Assembly: GCF_050003625.1 (NCBI RefSeq)
Contig: NC_134399.1
Coordinates: forward strand, 224,186,975-224,250,974
Source: Haematobia irritans
Taxonomy: Eukaryota; Arthropoda; Insecta; Diptera; Muscidae
Direction: 5' to 3'
DNA length: 64,000 nucleotides
A program made the translations under genes and the position numbers. The notes below the pieces were generated by a model. It saw only the letters and a program-made list of their open reading frames with translations. It did no database searches and had not been told where the DNA came from. Below, one piece after another: positions 11,945 to 22,094 of this stretch; the stretch's first letter is position 1, and every line of letters starts with the position of its first letter.

Positions 11945-12222
11945 AAAATGGGTTTATTGTTTTTTAAAATATTCCCCATTTTGTATGCGATTGAACTAAT
12001 TGTCGAAGCACTTTTGTCACTCTGATTGAGGTATCTCGAAAACATGCATTCTGAATGCGTCAATCGCTTCTGTAGGTGTCGAAAAACGTTAACCTCTCAT
12101 TTTATTTCTTACGTACGGAAATAAATATAAGTAATTCGGAGCCAAGTCAGGACTATACGATGGATGAACCACCAAAACAGTTCTTTTGAGCCGATGGAGA
12201 GCTCTCATTTTCGTTGCGATAT
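11945..12222 (-). pseudogene. Mariner transposase fragment, C-terminal part
   Basis: On - the conceptual protein contains VLVVHPSYSPDLAPNYLYLF, the signature around the last catalytic Asp of DD34D mariner transposases. NKMRG follows, then FSTPTEAIDAF, FEIPQSE and a final NGEYFKKQ. Stop codons and at least one frame change break it. Its upstream part is cut off where the Helentron-like element begins at 12224. A matching N-terminal piece lies beyond that element at 13510-13680, but on the opposite strand. Confidence 0.75.
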
Positions 12223-12223
12223 T

Positions 12224-13470
12224 TATACCCTTCACCACTACTGTGGTACAGGGTATAATAAGTTTGTGCATTTGTATGTAACGCCAAGAAATAATTGTCA
12301 TAGATCCATCTTTTAGTATACCGATCGGCTTAGAATTAAATTCTAAGTCGATTTAGCGATGTCCGTCCGTCTGTCTGTATATGTACTTTTGTGCACAAAG
12401 TACAGGTCGCAGTTTAAGTCCGATCGTCCTCAAATTTCTTTCTTCGGGTAGAAGACAATCGCTATTGATTTTGGAAAAAATCGGGCCAGATTTAGATATA
12501 GCTGCCATATATAGTTATCACCGATTTGATCATAATTCACGTATTTATGAACCGACGTTCTTCAAATTTTGTACATCTGAATGTTTTGTCAGTCCCGTAA
12601 AAACTGCCAAATATCAGCTAAATCGGTTCAGATTTATATATAGCTCCCATATATATCTTTCGTCCGATTTGGACTTATATGGGCACTATATATAATTATG
12701 GACCGATGTGGACCAATTTTTGCATGGTTGTTAGAGACCATATACTAACACCATGTACCAAATTTCAGCAGGATCGGATAAAATTTGCTTCTCTTAGAGG
12801 CTCCGCAAGCCGAATCTGGGGATCGGTTTATATGGGGGCTATATATAATTATGGACCGATGTGGACCAATTTTTGCATGGTCATTAGAGACCATATACTA
12901 ACATCATGTACCAAATTTCAGACGGATCGGATGAAATTTGTTTCTCTTAGAGGCTCCGCAAGCCAAATCGGGGGATCGGTTTATATGGGGGCTATATATA
13001 ATTGTAGACCGATGTGAACCAATTTTTGCATGGTTGTTAGAGAACATATACTAACACCATGTACCAAATTTCAGCCGGATCGGATAAAATTTGCTTCTCT
13101 TAGAGGCTCTGCAAGTCAAATCGGAGGATCGGTTTATATGGGGGCTATATATAATTATGGACCGATATGGACCAATTTTTGCATGGTTGTTAGAAACCAT
13201 ATACTAAAACCATGTACCAAATTTCAGCCGGATCGGATGAAATTTGCTTCTCTTAAAGGCCTCGCAAGCCAAATTTGGGGGTCCGTTTATATGGGGGCTA
13301 TACGTAAAAGTGGACCCATATGGCCCATTTGCAATACCATCCGACCTACTTCAATAACAACTACTTGTGCCAAGTTTCAAGTCGATAGCTTGTTTCGTTC
13401 GGAAGTTAGCGTGATTTCTACAGACGGACATGCTCAGATCGACTCAGAATTTCACCACGACCCAGAATAT
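12224..13470. mobile_element. Chimeric Helentron-like element: family B left, family A right
   Basis: The left end is family B in + orientation (TATACCCTTCACCACTACTG, then GTCCGTCCGTCTGTCTG). Near 12667-12685 it passes at a TATATGGG/GCTATAT motif into family A 153-bp units in the opposite orientation (units at about 12820, 12973 and 13126). It ends in the family A 5' region (ACAGACGGACATGCTCAGAT), breaking off at 13470 before the outer hairpin. Both outer ends are therefore 5'-type ends, and neither 3' hairpin is present. Confidence 0.65.
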
Positions 13471-13509
13471 AAAAATATTGTTTCAACCGTTCAGAAATAA
13501 TGAAATGAA

Positions 13510-13680
13510 GAACGTGGAAGACCACCAAAATATTGTGAAGACGCCGAATTGCAAATGATATTGGATGTAGTCAAAAACAAACGGCAGCAATGTTAAATGT
13601 TGGTCAACAAACAGTAATCTGACCGTTAAAATCTATGGGAAAGATCCAAAACTGTGGAAAATGGGCACCACATAAAAGAA
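13510..13680 (+). pseudogene. Mariner transposase fragment, N-terminal helix-turn-helix part
   Basis: On + it reads ERGRPPKYCEDAELQMI, then after a frame change AMLNVGQQTVI, a stop, and PLKSMGKIQNCGKWAPHK. This order (RPPK..EDAELQ, an LNV/LGV helix-turn-helix, then GKW.PH) is typical of the mariner N-terminal half. It is broken by a frameshift and a stop. A family A element begins directly after it at 13681. Confidence 0.7.
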
Positions 13681-15560
13681 AACAAGTATATACGGCCGTA
13701 AGTTCGGCCAGGCCGAATCTTATGTACCCTCCACCATGGATTGCGTAGGAACTTCTACTAAAGGCTGTCATCCACAATCGAATTACTTGGGTTGCGATAA
13801 CACTTGCCGATGGCAAGGTATCGTAAAACTTTTTAACGCTGTCTTCTAAATTGTAAGTTAGTCCATAAGGGGTATATATTAAACAAAAAAAAGGCCGATT
13901 AAATACGTATATAATTCAGTTTGACAAAATTTTCTATAGAAATAAAATTTTGACAAAATTTTCTATAGAAATAAAAACTTGACAAAATTTTCTATAGAAA
14001 TAAAATGTTGACAAAATTTTCTATGGAAGTAAAATGTTGACAAAATTTTCTATAGCAATAAAATTTTGACAAAATTTTCTATAGAAATAAAATGTTGACA
14101 AAATTTTCTATAGAAATAAAATGTTGACAAAATGTTCTACAGAAATAAAATGTTGACAAAATTGTCTATAGAAATAAAATGTTGACAAAATTTTCTACAG
14201 AAATAAATTTTTTACAAAATTTTCTATAGAAATAAAATTTTGACAAAATTTTCTATGGAAATAAAATGTTGACAAACATTGCTATAGAAATAAACTTTTT
14301 ACAAAACTTTCTATAGAAATGAAATTTTTACAAAACTTTCTATAGTAATAAAATTTGACAATTTTTACATGGCTGTTAGAGGCCATATACTAACGAAGGC
14401 CATATACCAAATTTCAACCGCATCGGATGACTTTTGCTCCTCCAAGAGGCTCCGGAGGTCAAATCTGGGGATCGGTTTATATGGGAGCTATATATAATTA
14501 TGGACCGATATGGACCAATTTTTGCATGATTGTTAGAGACCATATACTAACACCACATACTAAATTTCAATTGGATCGGATGAATTTTGCTCATCCAAGA
14601 GGCTCCAGAGTTCAAATTTGGGGATCGGTTTATATGGGAGCTATATATAATTATGGACCGATATGGACCAATTTTTGCATGCTTGTTAGAGACCGTATAC
14701 TAACGTCAGGTACCCAATTTCAAACGGATCGGATGAATTTTTCCCCTCCAAGAGGCTCCGGAGGTCAAATCTGGGGATCGGTTTATATGGGAGCTATATA
14801 TAATTATGGACCGATATGGACCAGTTTTTGCATGGTTGTTAGAGACCATATACTAACACCACGTACCAAATTTAAATCGGGTAGGATGAAGTTTGCTCCT
14901 CCAAGAGGCTCCGGAGGTTAAATCTGGGGATCGGTTTATATGGGAGCTATATATATTTATGGACCGATATGGACCAATTTTTGCATGGTTGTTAGAGACC
15001 GTATACTAACATCAGGTACCAAATTTCAACCGGATCGGATGAATTTTGCCCCTCCAAGAGGCTCCGGAGGTCAAATCTGGGGATCGGTTTATATGGGGGC
15101 TATATATAATTATGGACCGATATGGACCAATTTTTGCATGGTTGTTAGAGACCGTATACTTAGACCACGTACCAAATTTCAACCGGATCGGATGAATTTT
15201 GCTGCTCCGGAAGGCTCCGCAAGCCAAATTTGGGGATCGGTTTATATGGGGGCTATACGTAAACGTGGGCCGATATGGCCCATTTTCAATACCATCCGAC
15301 CTACATCAATAACAACTACTTGTGCCAAGTTTCAAGTCGATAGCTAGTTTCGTTCGGAAGTTAGCGTGATTTCCACAGACGGACGGACAGCCGGACAGAC
15401 GGACAGACGGACGGACGGACGGACATGCTTAGATCGACTCAGAATTTCACCACGACCCAGAATATATATACTTTATGGGGTCTTAGAGCAATATTTCGAT
15501 GTGTTACAAACGGAATGACAAAGTTAATATACCCCCATCCTATGGTGGAGGGTATAAAAA
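13681..15560 (-). mobile_element. Helentron/DINE-like element, family A (copy A2), complete
   Basis: From left to right: AACAAGTATATACGGCCGTA, the hairpin TTCGGCCAGGCCGAA, a TATGTACCC motif, a 29-bp satellite block (13921-14360), then about six 153-bp units (14370-15345), the microsatellite ACGGACGGACGGACATG and TATGGTGGAGGGTATAAAAA. It is one of the most complete copies and shows the module order clearly. No protein is encoded; the open frames of 164 and 135 codons are unit repeats. Confidence 0.8.
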
Positions 15561-15609
15561 CGCTCACTTCATACGAGTATACCTGGTATAAATAGAATTT
15601 TTATAATTT

Positions 15610-17305
15610 TTATACCCTTCACCACTACTGTGGTACAGGGTATAATAAGTTTGTGCATTTGTATGTAACGCCAAGAAGGAAAAGTCTGAGACCCATCGTT
15701 TAATATACCGATCGTCTTAGAATTAAATTCTGAGTCGATTTAGCGATGTCCGTCTGTCTGTCTGTTGATGTATTTTTGTGTGCAAAGTACAGCTCGCAGT
15801 TTTAGTCCGATTGTCCTAAAATTTGGTGTAGGATCCTGTTTCGGCCCAAAGACGATCCCTATTGATTTTGGAAAAAATCGGTTCAGATTTAGATATAGCT
15901 GCCATATATATATTTCACCGATCTGGTCATAATTGGCGTGTATATCAACCGATCTTCCTCAAATTCCGTACATCCGAATATTTTATGAGTCTCGAAAAAC
16001 TTGCAAAATATCAGCCAAATCGGTTCAGATTTAGATATAGCTCCCATATATATCTTTCGCCCGATTTACACTCATTTGCCCATAGAGGCCAATTTTGTGC
16101 TCCGATTTAGTTGAAATTTTGCACAGGGAGTAGAATTAGCATTGTAGCTATGCGTGTCAAATTTGGTTGAAATCGGTTCAGATTTAGATATAGCTCCCAT
16201 ATATAGCTTTCGCCCGATTTACACTCAAATGACCACAGAGGCCAATTTTTTGCTCCGATTTAGTTGAAATTTTGCACAGGGAGTAGAATTAGCATTGTAG
16301 CTATGCGTGCCAAATTTGGTTGAAATCGGTTCAGATTTAGATATAGCTCCCATATATAGCTTTCGCCCGATTTAAACTCATATGACCACAGAGGCCAATT
16401 TTTTGATCCGATTTAGTTGAAATTTTGCACAGGGAGTAGAATTAGCATTGTAGCTATGCGTGCCAAATTTGGTTGAAATCGGTTCAGATTTAGATATATC
16501 TCCCATATATAGCTTTCGCCCGATTTACACTCATATGACCGTAGAGGCCAATTTTTAACTCCGATTTAGTTGAAATTTTACACAGGGAGTAGAATTAGCA
16601 TTGTAGCTATGCGTGCCAAATTTGGTTGAAATCGGTTCAGATTTAGATATAGCTCCCATATATATGTTTTTCTGATTTCGACAAAAATGGTCAAAATACC
16701 AACATTTTCCTTGTAAAATCGCCACTGCTTAGTCGAAAAGTTGTAAAAATGATTCTAATTTGCCTAAACTTCTAATGCATATATATCGAGCGATAAATCA
16801 TAAATAAACTTTTGCGAAGTTTTCTTAAAATTGCTCCAGATTTAAATGTTTCCCATATTTTTTTACTAACATTGTGTTCCACCGTAGTGCATTAGCCGAC
16901 TTAAATTTTGAGTCTATAGATTTTGTAGAAGTCTATCAAATTCTGTCCAGATCGAGTGGTATTTAAATGTATGTATTTGGTACAAACCTTTATATATAGC
17001 CCCAACACATTTGACGGATGTGATATGGTATCGAAAATTTAGATCTACAAAGTGGTGTAGGGTATAATATAGTCGGCCCCGCCCGACTTTAGATTTTCCT
17101 TACTTGTTTTTACTAACATAGTGTATCAACCCAGGGCATTAGCCGACTTAAATTTTAGGTCTATAGATTATAAATTTTGTTCAGATGGAGTCAGATTTAA
17201 ATGTATGTATTTGGGACAAAAACCTTTATACATAGCACCCAACACATTTGACGGATTTGATATAGTATCGAAAATGTGGACTTTAGACTTTCCTTACTTG
17301 TTTTT
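15610..17305 (+). mobile_element. Helentron/DINE-like element, family B (copy B3), with a second partial 3' end
   Basis: It starts TATACCCTTCACCACTACTG, has GTCCGTCTGTCTGTTGATG, then 153-bp units with GATTTACACTCATATGACC. The 3' hairpin AGTCGGCCCCGCCCGACT is followed by TTAGATTTTCCTTACTTGTT near 17107. A diverged repeat of the last 200 bp follows (17108-17305) and ends GGACTTTAGACTTTCCTTAC without its hairpin. Confidence 0.75.
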
Positions 17306-17409
17306 CTCTGTTTTAGTTAATTTAACTAACGTACTAACGTTCTTTGATGAACTAAAAGAGAGTTAAATCGGCTTAAGTGAAAATATGGTTCACTTTTTTT
17401 GAGTGTATT

Positions 17410-17600
17410 TTAGGAACGAGTGACAATTGTGGATCCAACGCCAATAAATTGTTTTATGGTCAAATGTTTATGCAATATTGAATGTATGCTGGAACCTCTA
17501 ATGCCTAAGGTTATCTCAATCTCACGATAGGTCACATGACGATCTTGCAAATCATAGAATTGAGTCTATAGACGAATTTCAAATTAGTAAATGGGTCAAT
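17410..17600 (-). pseudogene. Mariner transposase fragment, N-terminal domain
   Basis: On - the reading frame gives QFYDLQDRHVTYREIEITLG, then SSIHSILHKHLTIKQ. This is the second helix-turn-helix region of SETMAR-like mariner transposases. Nothing of the catalytic domain remains. A related fragment flanks the copia element at 55930-60800. Confidence 0.75.
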
Positions 17601-17674
17601 ACAAGAAGCAGCTTTTTATAGTATTGAAGCGACTTCTCTTAAACCGCTAGATGCACCCACACTGCACGTTAATA

Positions 17675-18608
17675 AAGGGTGATTTGTTAAGAGCTTGATA
17701 ACTTATTTTTAAAAAAAAACGCATAAAATTTGCAAAATCTCATCGGTTCTTTATTTGAAACGTTAGATTGGTCCATGACATTTACTTTTTGAAGATAATT
17801 TCATTTAAATGTTGACCGCGGCTGCGTCTTAGGTGGTCCATTCGGAAAGTCCAATTTTGGGCAACTTTTTCGAGCATTTCGGCCGGAATAGCCCGAATTT
17901 CTTCGGAAATGTTGTCTTCCAAAGCTGGAATAGTTGCTGGCTTATTTCTGTAGACTTTAGACTTGACGTAGCCCCACAAAAAATAGTCTAAAGGCGTCAA
18001 ATCGCATGATATTGGTGGCCAACTTACCGGTCCATTTCTTGAGATGAATTGTTCTCCGAAGTTTTCCCTCAAAATGGCCATAGAATCGCGAGCTGTGTGG
18101 CATGTAGCGCCATCTTGTTGAAACCACATGTCAACCAAGTTCAGTTCTTCCATTTTTGGCAACAAAAAGTTTGTTAGCATCGAACGATAGCGATCGCCAT
18201 TCACCGTAACGTTGCGTCCAACAGCATCTTTGAAAAAATACGGTCCAATGATTCCACCAGCGTACAAACCACACCAAACAGTGCATTTTTCGGGATGCAT
18301 GGGCAGTTCTTGAACGGCTTCTGGTTGCTCTTCACTCCAAATGCGGCAATTTTGCTTATTTACGTAGCCATTCAACCAGAAATGAGCCTCATCGCTGAAC
18401 AAAATTTGTCGATAAAAAAGCGGATTTTCTGCCAACTTTTCTAGGGCCCATTCACTGAAAATTCGACGTTGTGGCTCGTTAGTAAGTCTATTCATGATGA
18501 AATGTCAAAGCATACTGAGCATCTTTCTCTTTGACACCATGTCTGAAATCCCACGTGATCTGTCAAATACTAATGCATGAAAATCCTAACCTCAAAAGAA
18601 TCACCCTT
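17675..18608 (-). mobile_element. DD41D-type mariner/Tc1 element, N-truncated (copy 1)
   Basis: The ends are AAGGGTGATTTGTTAAGAG and, inverted, AATCACCCTT, with TA on both sides (17673-17674 and 18609-18610). The element is 934 bp, short for the group, because the 5' part of the transposase is missing. A nearly identical copy lies at 27546-28478. The termini are intact, so it could be moved by a transposase supplied elsewhere (inference). Confidence 0.85.
17782..18495 (-). CDS. Truncated transposase, catalytic domain (DD41D type)
   Basis: The 237-codon open frame starts MNRLTNEPQRRIFSEW and runs to a stop. It has the first Asp in ILFSDEAHFWLNG, the second in WFQQDGATCHTARD, and the last in SCDLTPLDYFLWGYVKSKVY. 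The Asp of LDYF is 42 residues after the second Asp, which gives DD41D. The DNA-binding N-terminus (about 100 or more residues in full relatives) is missing, so it should not bind its ends on its own. It lies fully between the element's terminal repeats. Confidence 0.85.
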   Translation of the reverse strand: MNRLTNEPQRRIFSEWALEKLAENPLFYRQILFSDEAHFWLNGYVNKQNCRIWSEEQPEAVQELPMHPEKCTVWCGLYAGGIIGPYFFKDAVGRNVTVNGDRYRSMLTNFLLPKMEELNLVDMWFQQDGATCHTARDSMAILRENFGEQFISRNGPVSWPPISCDLTPLDYFLWGYVKSKVYRNKPATIPALEDNISEEIRAIPAEMLEKVAQNWTFRMDHLRRSRGQHLNEIIFKK

Positions 18609-19054
18609 TATAAATTAACCACACCATATGTATTGTGACACAAACAAGTGATATCAAGTCGGTATTGAGGTGCAAACCTCTACACGGTTGAAAAAGACTG
18701 TTTTTCATATGTTTGGCTATAAAAATTATATGTTTGGAACACAATTTTTTAAACACAATATTTTTGAGTGCAAGCATATAATGTTCATAAACTAGCATAA
18801 CATGTTTGGGACATATATGTTAATATGTTAGAACATATTATGTTTGGGACATAAAATGTTTGTAAATATAATATGCTTGGATGCAAACATATATTAATTT
18901 AGAAATAGCCTATAAACATATATGTGTTTAGTAGCTTGGAGCGCTATTTAACAGGGAGCGATATTGAATTAAGTTGGTGGTTGTTGCTTGTTATTACAAA
19001 ATTAACATTTTATTTTTCCTTGGGCAATTGATCAGCTACTTCTTTGATCCTTAC

Positions 19055-19242
19055 AAACTGTGTGGTCCGCTGTTCGAATCCCCGTCCGACAAAAGGCAAA
19101 ATTAAAATAAAAAATCATAAAATTGAATAGTTTCTTCTACAATGTTTGTATTACAGAAAAAGGTGCTAAGAACTAAAAAATCTCGTGGAAGTGAGAAAGA
19201 TGTCGGGGAATATACAATTGGGCAAAAACAAAATTTTGAGCA
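19055..19242 (-). repeat. Fragment of the X element with tRNA-like head (copy 3)
   Basis: GTGGTCCGCTGTTCGAATCC carries a B-box-like core. The stretch TTTCTTCTACAATGTTTGTA through TCGTGGAAGTGAGAAAGATG is the reverse complement of 27320-27410 and 23520-24020. It is a partial copy of the X element lying inside the palindromic element. Confidence 0.6.
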
Positions 19243-19330
19243 TTCAGGTCGAAAACCTATGTTGTTAGCACCTATATTACCTGTTTATTTTCATAATTCA
19301 TTATGATTGTAAATATATAAATAAATAAAT
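19243..19330 (+). mobile_element. Short retroposed segment with (TAAA)n tail
   Basis: Eighty-eight bases ending AATATATAAATAAATAAAT are flanked by a perfect 13-bp direct repeat, AAAATTTTGAGCA (19230-19242 and 19331-19343). This is the mark of a 5'-truncated LINE-type or SINE insertion. The source family is not identifiable from so short a piece. Confidence 0.55.
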
Positions 19331-19780
19331 AAAATTTTGAGCACAATATTGTTTGGGAGAATTTTTTTTTAAGCATATAATATTTTTGGGTGCAAAATGC
19401 TTCCAAACATATTATATGTTCACATAATAACATATTGTTTTTTGGAAGACAACATTATTGAATTTGGATGCAAAAATACAAAATGTTTGGAACTTAGACT
19501 ACCCAAACATATATTGTTTAGATCAATATGCTTTCAAACATATTATATATTGGAAGAGATCAAACATATAAATGTTTGGGCAATACCCAAAAATATATAT
19601 GCTTGAAGCAAAATATGTTTGGGAGTATATGTTACAGAAGCGATTTTTTGTGAGCGTGTAGTGCCATGTAAATGCACCATAGAAACGTAGCGAGCCTTCA
19701 ATAACCGGAGCAACATAAATTCAGTCCACTAAAACTTATCTCAGCGCTATTCATATAGTAACATAGTACCTAGAGAATCC

Positions 19781-20134
19781 ACGGAGCCACCGTGGTGCAA
19801 TGGTTAGAATGCCCGCCTTGCATACACAAGGTCGTGGGTTCGATTCCTGCTTCGACCGAACACCAAAAAGTTTTTCAGCGGTGGATTATCCCATCCATCT
19901 CAGTAATGCTGGTGACATTTCTGAGGGTTTCAAAGCTTCTCTAAGTGGTTTCACGGCAATGTGGAACGCCGTTCGGACTCGGCTATAAAAAGGAGGTCCC
20001 TTGTCATTGAGCTTAACATGGAATCGGGCAGCACTCAGTGATATGAGAGAAGTTCACCAATGTGGTATCACAATGGACTGAATAGTCTAAGTGAGTCTGA
20101 TACATCGGGCTGCCACCTAACCTAACCTAACCTA
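19781..20134 (+). mobile_element. tRNA-derived SINE, full copy with (CCTAA)n tail
   Basis: It runs from ACGGAGCCACCGTGGTGCAA (A box GTGGTGCAATGGTTAGAATG) through the B box GGGTTCGATTCC at about 19836, then a body of about 270 bp, and ends with four (CCTAA) units. A perfect 13-bp target duplication, ACCTAGAGAATCC, lies at 19768-19780 and 20135-20147, which fixes both ends. Confidence 0.9.
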
Positions 20135-20246
20135 ACCTAGAGAATCCGCTAGACTGCCAAATTAATGACATGACATGAAATCTTTCCCAGCGTAGTAATA
20201 AATATAAAAAATTGGAGACATTTTTGTTTTAATTACACATCATTCA

Positions 20247-20252
20247 TTTATT
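20247..20252 (-). terminator. Poly(A) signal of gene 2
   Basis: AATAAA on -, 15 bases after the TAA stop at 20268. The 3' UTR would be very short. Confidence 0.55.
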
Positions 20253-20267
20253 CGTTTAACTTTCAAA

Positions 20268-20908
20268 CTAAGCATATTCAATGCGTTTTAAGTTATTAGC
20301 CAGAGCTTGAAATGGATTTTGTTTCGCATTATTTTTCTTCTTCTGACGATTGCGATTTAATCGACGATTACGCTGTCGTAAAGCTTTTGGCGGAGGCCCA
20401 TAAACAATTTGAGCAACTGGTCTACCGCGTTGTTGATAAATCGGAGTAGGAACGGGGACACGATAATATCCATTATCTCCGGCGGCAGCAGCACCCACTC
20501 TAACAGCAGTTCCAGTTGTGGTAGCAGTTCCAGTGCCAGTTCCAGTACCGGTACCAGTTCCCGTTCCAGTTGTTGTTGTAGTACCTCCAGTGGGATAGCC
20601 AATTAAATTTGTATTAACATTTGTCAACTGGGATGGATTGTTCAAAATGATATATGGTACATTGTTGCTGCCACCACTTCCTTGGCCATTATTCGAATCA
20701 GAGAATTGCTTGAACAAAAGTAAATGTTTCAGTAAACGGCCTTCGCTTATCTCACGACCCTTTATTTGCTCAAATTCAGTAGGGGTGATAATAGGAATTT
20801 TATCAATAGTCTTAGAGTTATCCTCCTCACCATCATCATCATCATCATCATCATCTTGTAGTTCCTTGTCTAGAGAACGATAAATGGGCAATCTTTTGGA
20901 TTTTTGAA
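20268..20908 (-). CDS. Gene 2, exon 2: acidic, Thr/Gly-rich and Arg/Asn-rich secreted protein
   Basis: It follows a TTTATTTTCAG acceptor and ends at TAA. The spliced protein has 237 residues. After a basic start (QKSKRLPIYRSLDKELQ) there is a run of eight Asp from a (GAT)n tract, then TPTEFEQIKGREISEGRLLK, VPYIILNNPSQ, a Thr/Gly alternating linker with about seven GT pairs, then VPTPIYQQRGRPVAQIVYGP, a basic RQRNRRLNRNRQKKKNN tract and a final ALANNLKRIEYA. The order (II..P patch, Thr/Gly linker, VYG, Arg/Asn tract, LA.NL) matches gene 1. I do not recognise the family. The Asp and Thr-Gly runs are likely to vary in length between individuals. Confidence 0.75.
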
Positions 20909-20971
20909 CTGAAAATAAATTTGAAGAATTTTTCGAAAATGCAAACAAATTCGTAGATATCCTTTTCTTAC

Positions 20972-21044
20972 CCTTTTTAAGGCGAATTTTGGCCGATACA
21001 AGGCTCAGTATTAGAAACCACAAGCAAATCTGTAAAATACGCAT
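20972..21044 (-). CDS. Gene 2, exon 1: signal peptide
   Basis: The ATG at 21044 opens MRILQICLWFLILSLVSA, a clean signal peptide, followed by the basic KIRLKK. The donor GTAAGA lies at 20971. The 63-nt intron (20971-20909) ends TTTATTTTCAG and is in phase 1, as in gene 1. The unspliced frame also stays open and would add 21 residues (258 in all), so the intron is an interpretation based on its sites and AT content. I chose 21044 and not the in-frame TTG at 21113, because 21113 falls at the TATA box. Confidence 0.7.
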
Positions 21045-21114
21045 GGCCAAATAAAATTTGCCGGTAGTCTCAATTCCAAAGAGAACTGTGTCATATTTCC
21101 CATTATTATCCAAG

Positions 21115-21121
21115 TTTTATA
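21115..21121 (-). promoter_or_regulatory. TATA box of gene 2
   Basis: TATAAAA on -, 71 bases before the ATG at 21044. Transcription would begin near 21090, where ACACAGTTC resembles an initiator, leaving a 5' leader of about 45 nt. Confidence 0.6.
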
Positions 21122-21124
21122 TGA

Positions 21125-22094
21125 CTCCCAAATCCATAGCAATCACATCTAACACAACAGTTCAGTTGACTCGAGTTCCCCAAATACCTATTCCATGTTA
21201 TCATGTACGAAATTTAATTGTTTCAATTTGTCTTCGTGTCATGACCATATCACAATTTCCCATCTTCTCTGGTAGTTCGTTCGGTTTGGGGCCAAACACA
21301 ACTGGAGCATTTGGTTGCTTTATCGCTTACTGGTGGCAGTGAGCAGCTGACGACCGACCATCGACCAACCATTATTGTGACAATCGTTTGCCATTGCGCT
21401 TTATGCTTGTCGTCGACTTGTTTCTCATATTCCGGGAAAGTCAAATCCATTCCCTCCATGTTGATGGCTTTGGTAGTGGTGGGCCAGTGTTATTAATGAT
21501 TTGTTTATTTGGGTCATATTAAATGAATTCCTCCATCCATCCGACCATCCATCCATTCCATTCTAGTTGACCTGACCTTTTCCTTATGCTTTTTGAGCTT
21601 CTGTTTATTTTCACTTTTAAATTCATTGAATGCGAGAATTTATGGCTGCAGATTAGAACATTAAAGGTGATAATGATGATATTATTAATCATCGTTGTTT
21701 CTTAGCTCCCTATCAACCAGGTGGTCATAAGGAGTTTGGGTGTGTGTAGGTAGGGTAGGTGTGAGAGAGAAAATGTCAAAATTAAAATTAATATTATTGC
21801 ATCCATAAGAATAACATAAGATCGGGTTACTCCGATTAGTTTACCCCGGCAATATAACCAAATATGTCTTTTCTATGAAATGAAATTAATTTTCCTTATG
21901 ATTAAATATTATTTGGAAAAGAAGATTGACTATAATGTTCGCCAACACAAGATAAGCAGTAATATTTTGCATTTCTTATTTTATAATTAATGCTAAGAAA
22001 ACATAACTCTTGGAAAAAGGGTAAAACAAACATTGATCTTTTGTTACAAATTTTTTAAATGGCTTCGAAGATTTTAAACTTTTATCGCCAAGAA
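21125..22094. other. Unique DNA upstream of gene 2
   Basis: No repeat and no gene recognised. Two overlapping open frames (21250-21496, opposite strands) lack domains. This is the likely regulatory region of gene 2. Confidence 0.4.

Larger units (their letters stand above)
18683..19658. mobile_element. TA-flanked element rich in CAAACATAT palindromes
   Basis: The left end CACGGTTGAAAAAGACTG and the inverted right end CACGCTCACAAAAAATCG are flanked by TA. The body repeats short mirror motifs such as CAAACATATTATATG and ATATGTTTGG dozens of times. A different repeat sits in its centre (about 18955-19340), so the palindromic parts are two arms. It has no coding capacity. Confidence 0.55.

Noticed and set aside
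15385..15425. A CRISPR-like or regulatory (GACG)n repeat
   Set aside because: It is the microsatellite core of a DINE-type element in a eukaryotic genome and recurs at the same place in every copy.
20357..20883. Open frames rich in Leu/Glu or Ser over gene 2, both strands
   Set aside because: They arise from the Thr-Gly and Asp repeat tracts of gene 2 read in other frames.
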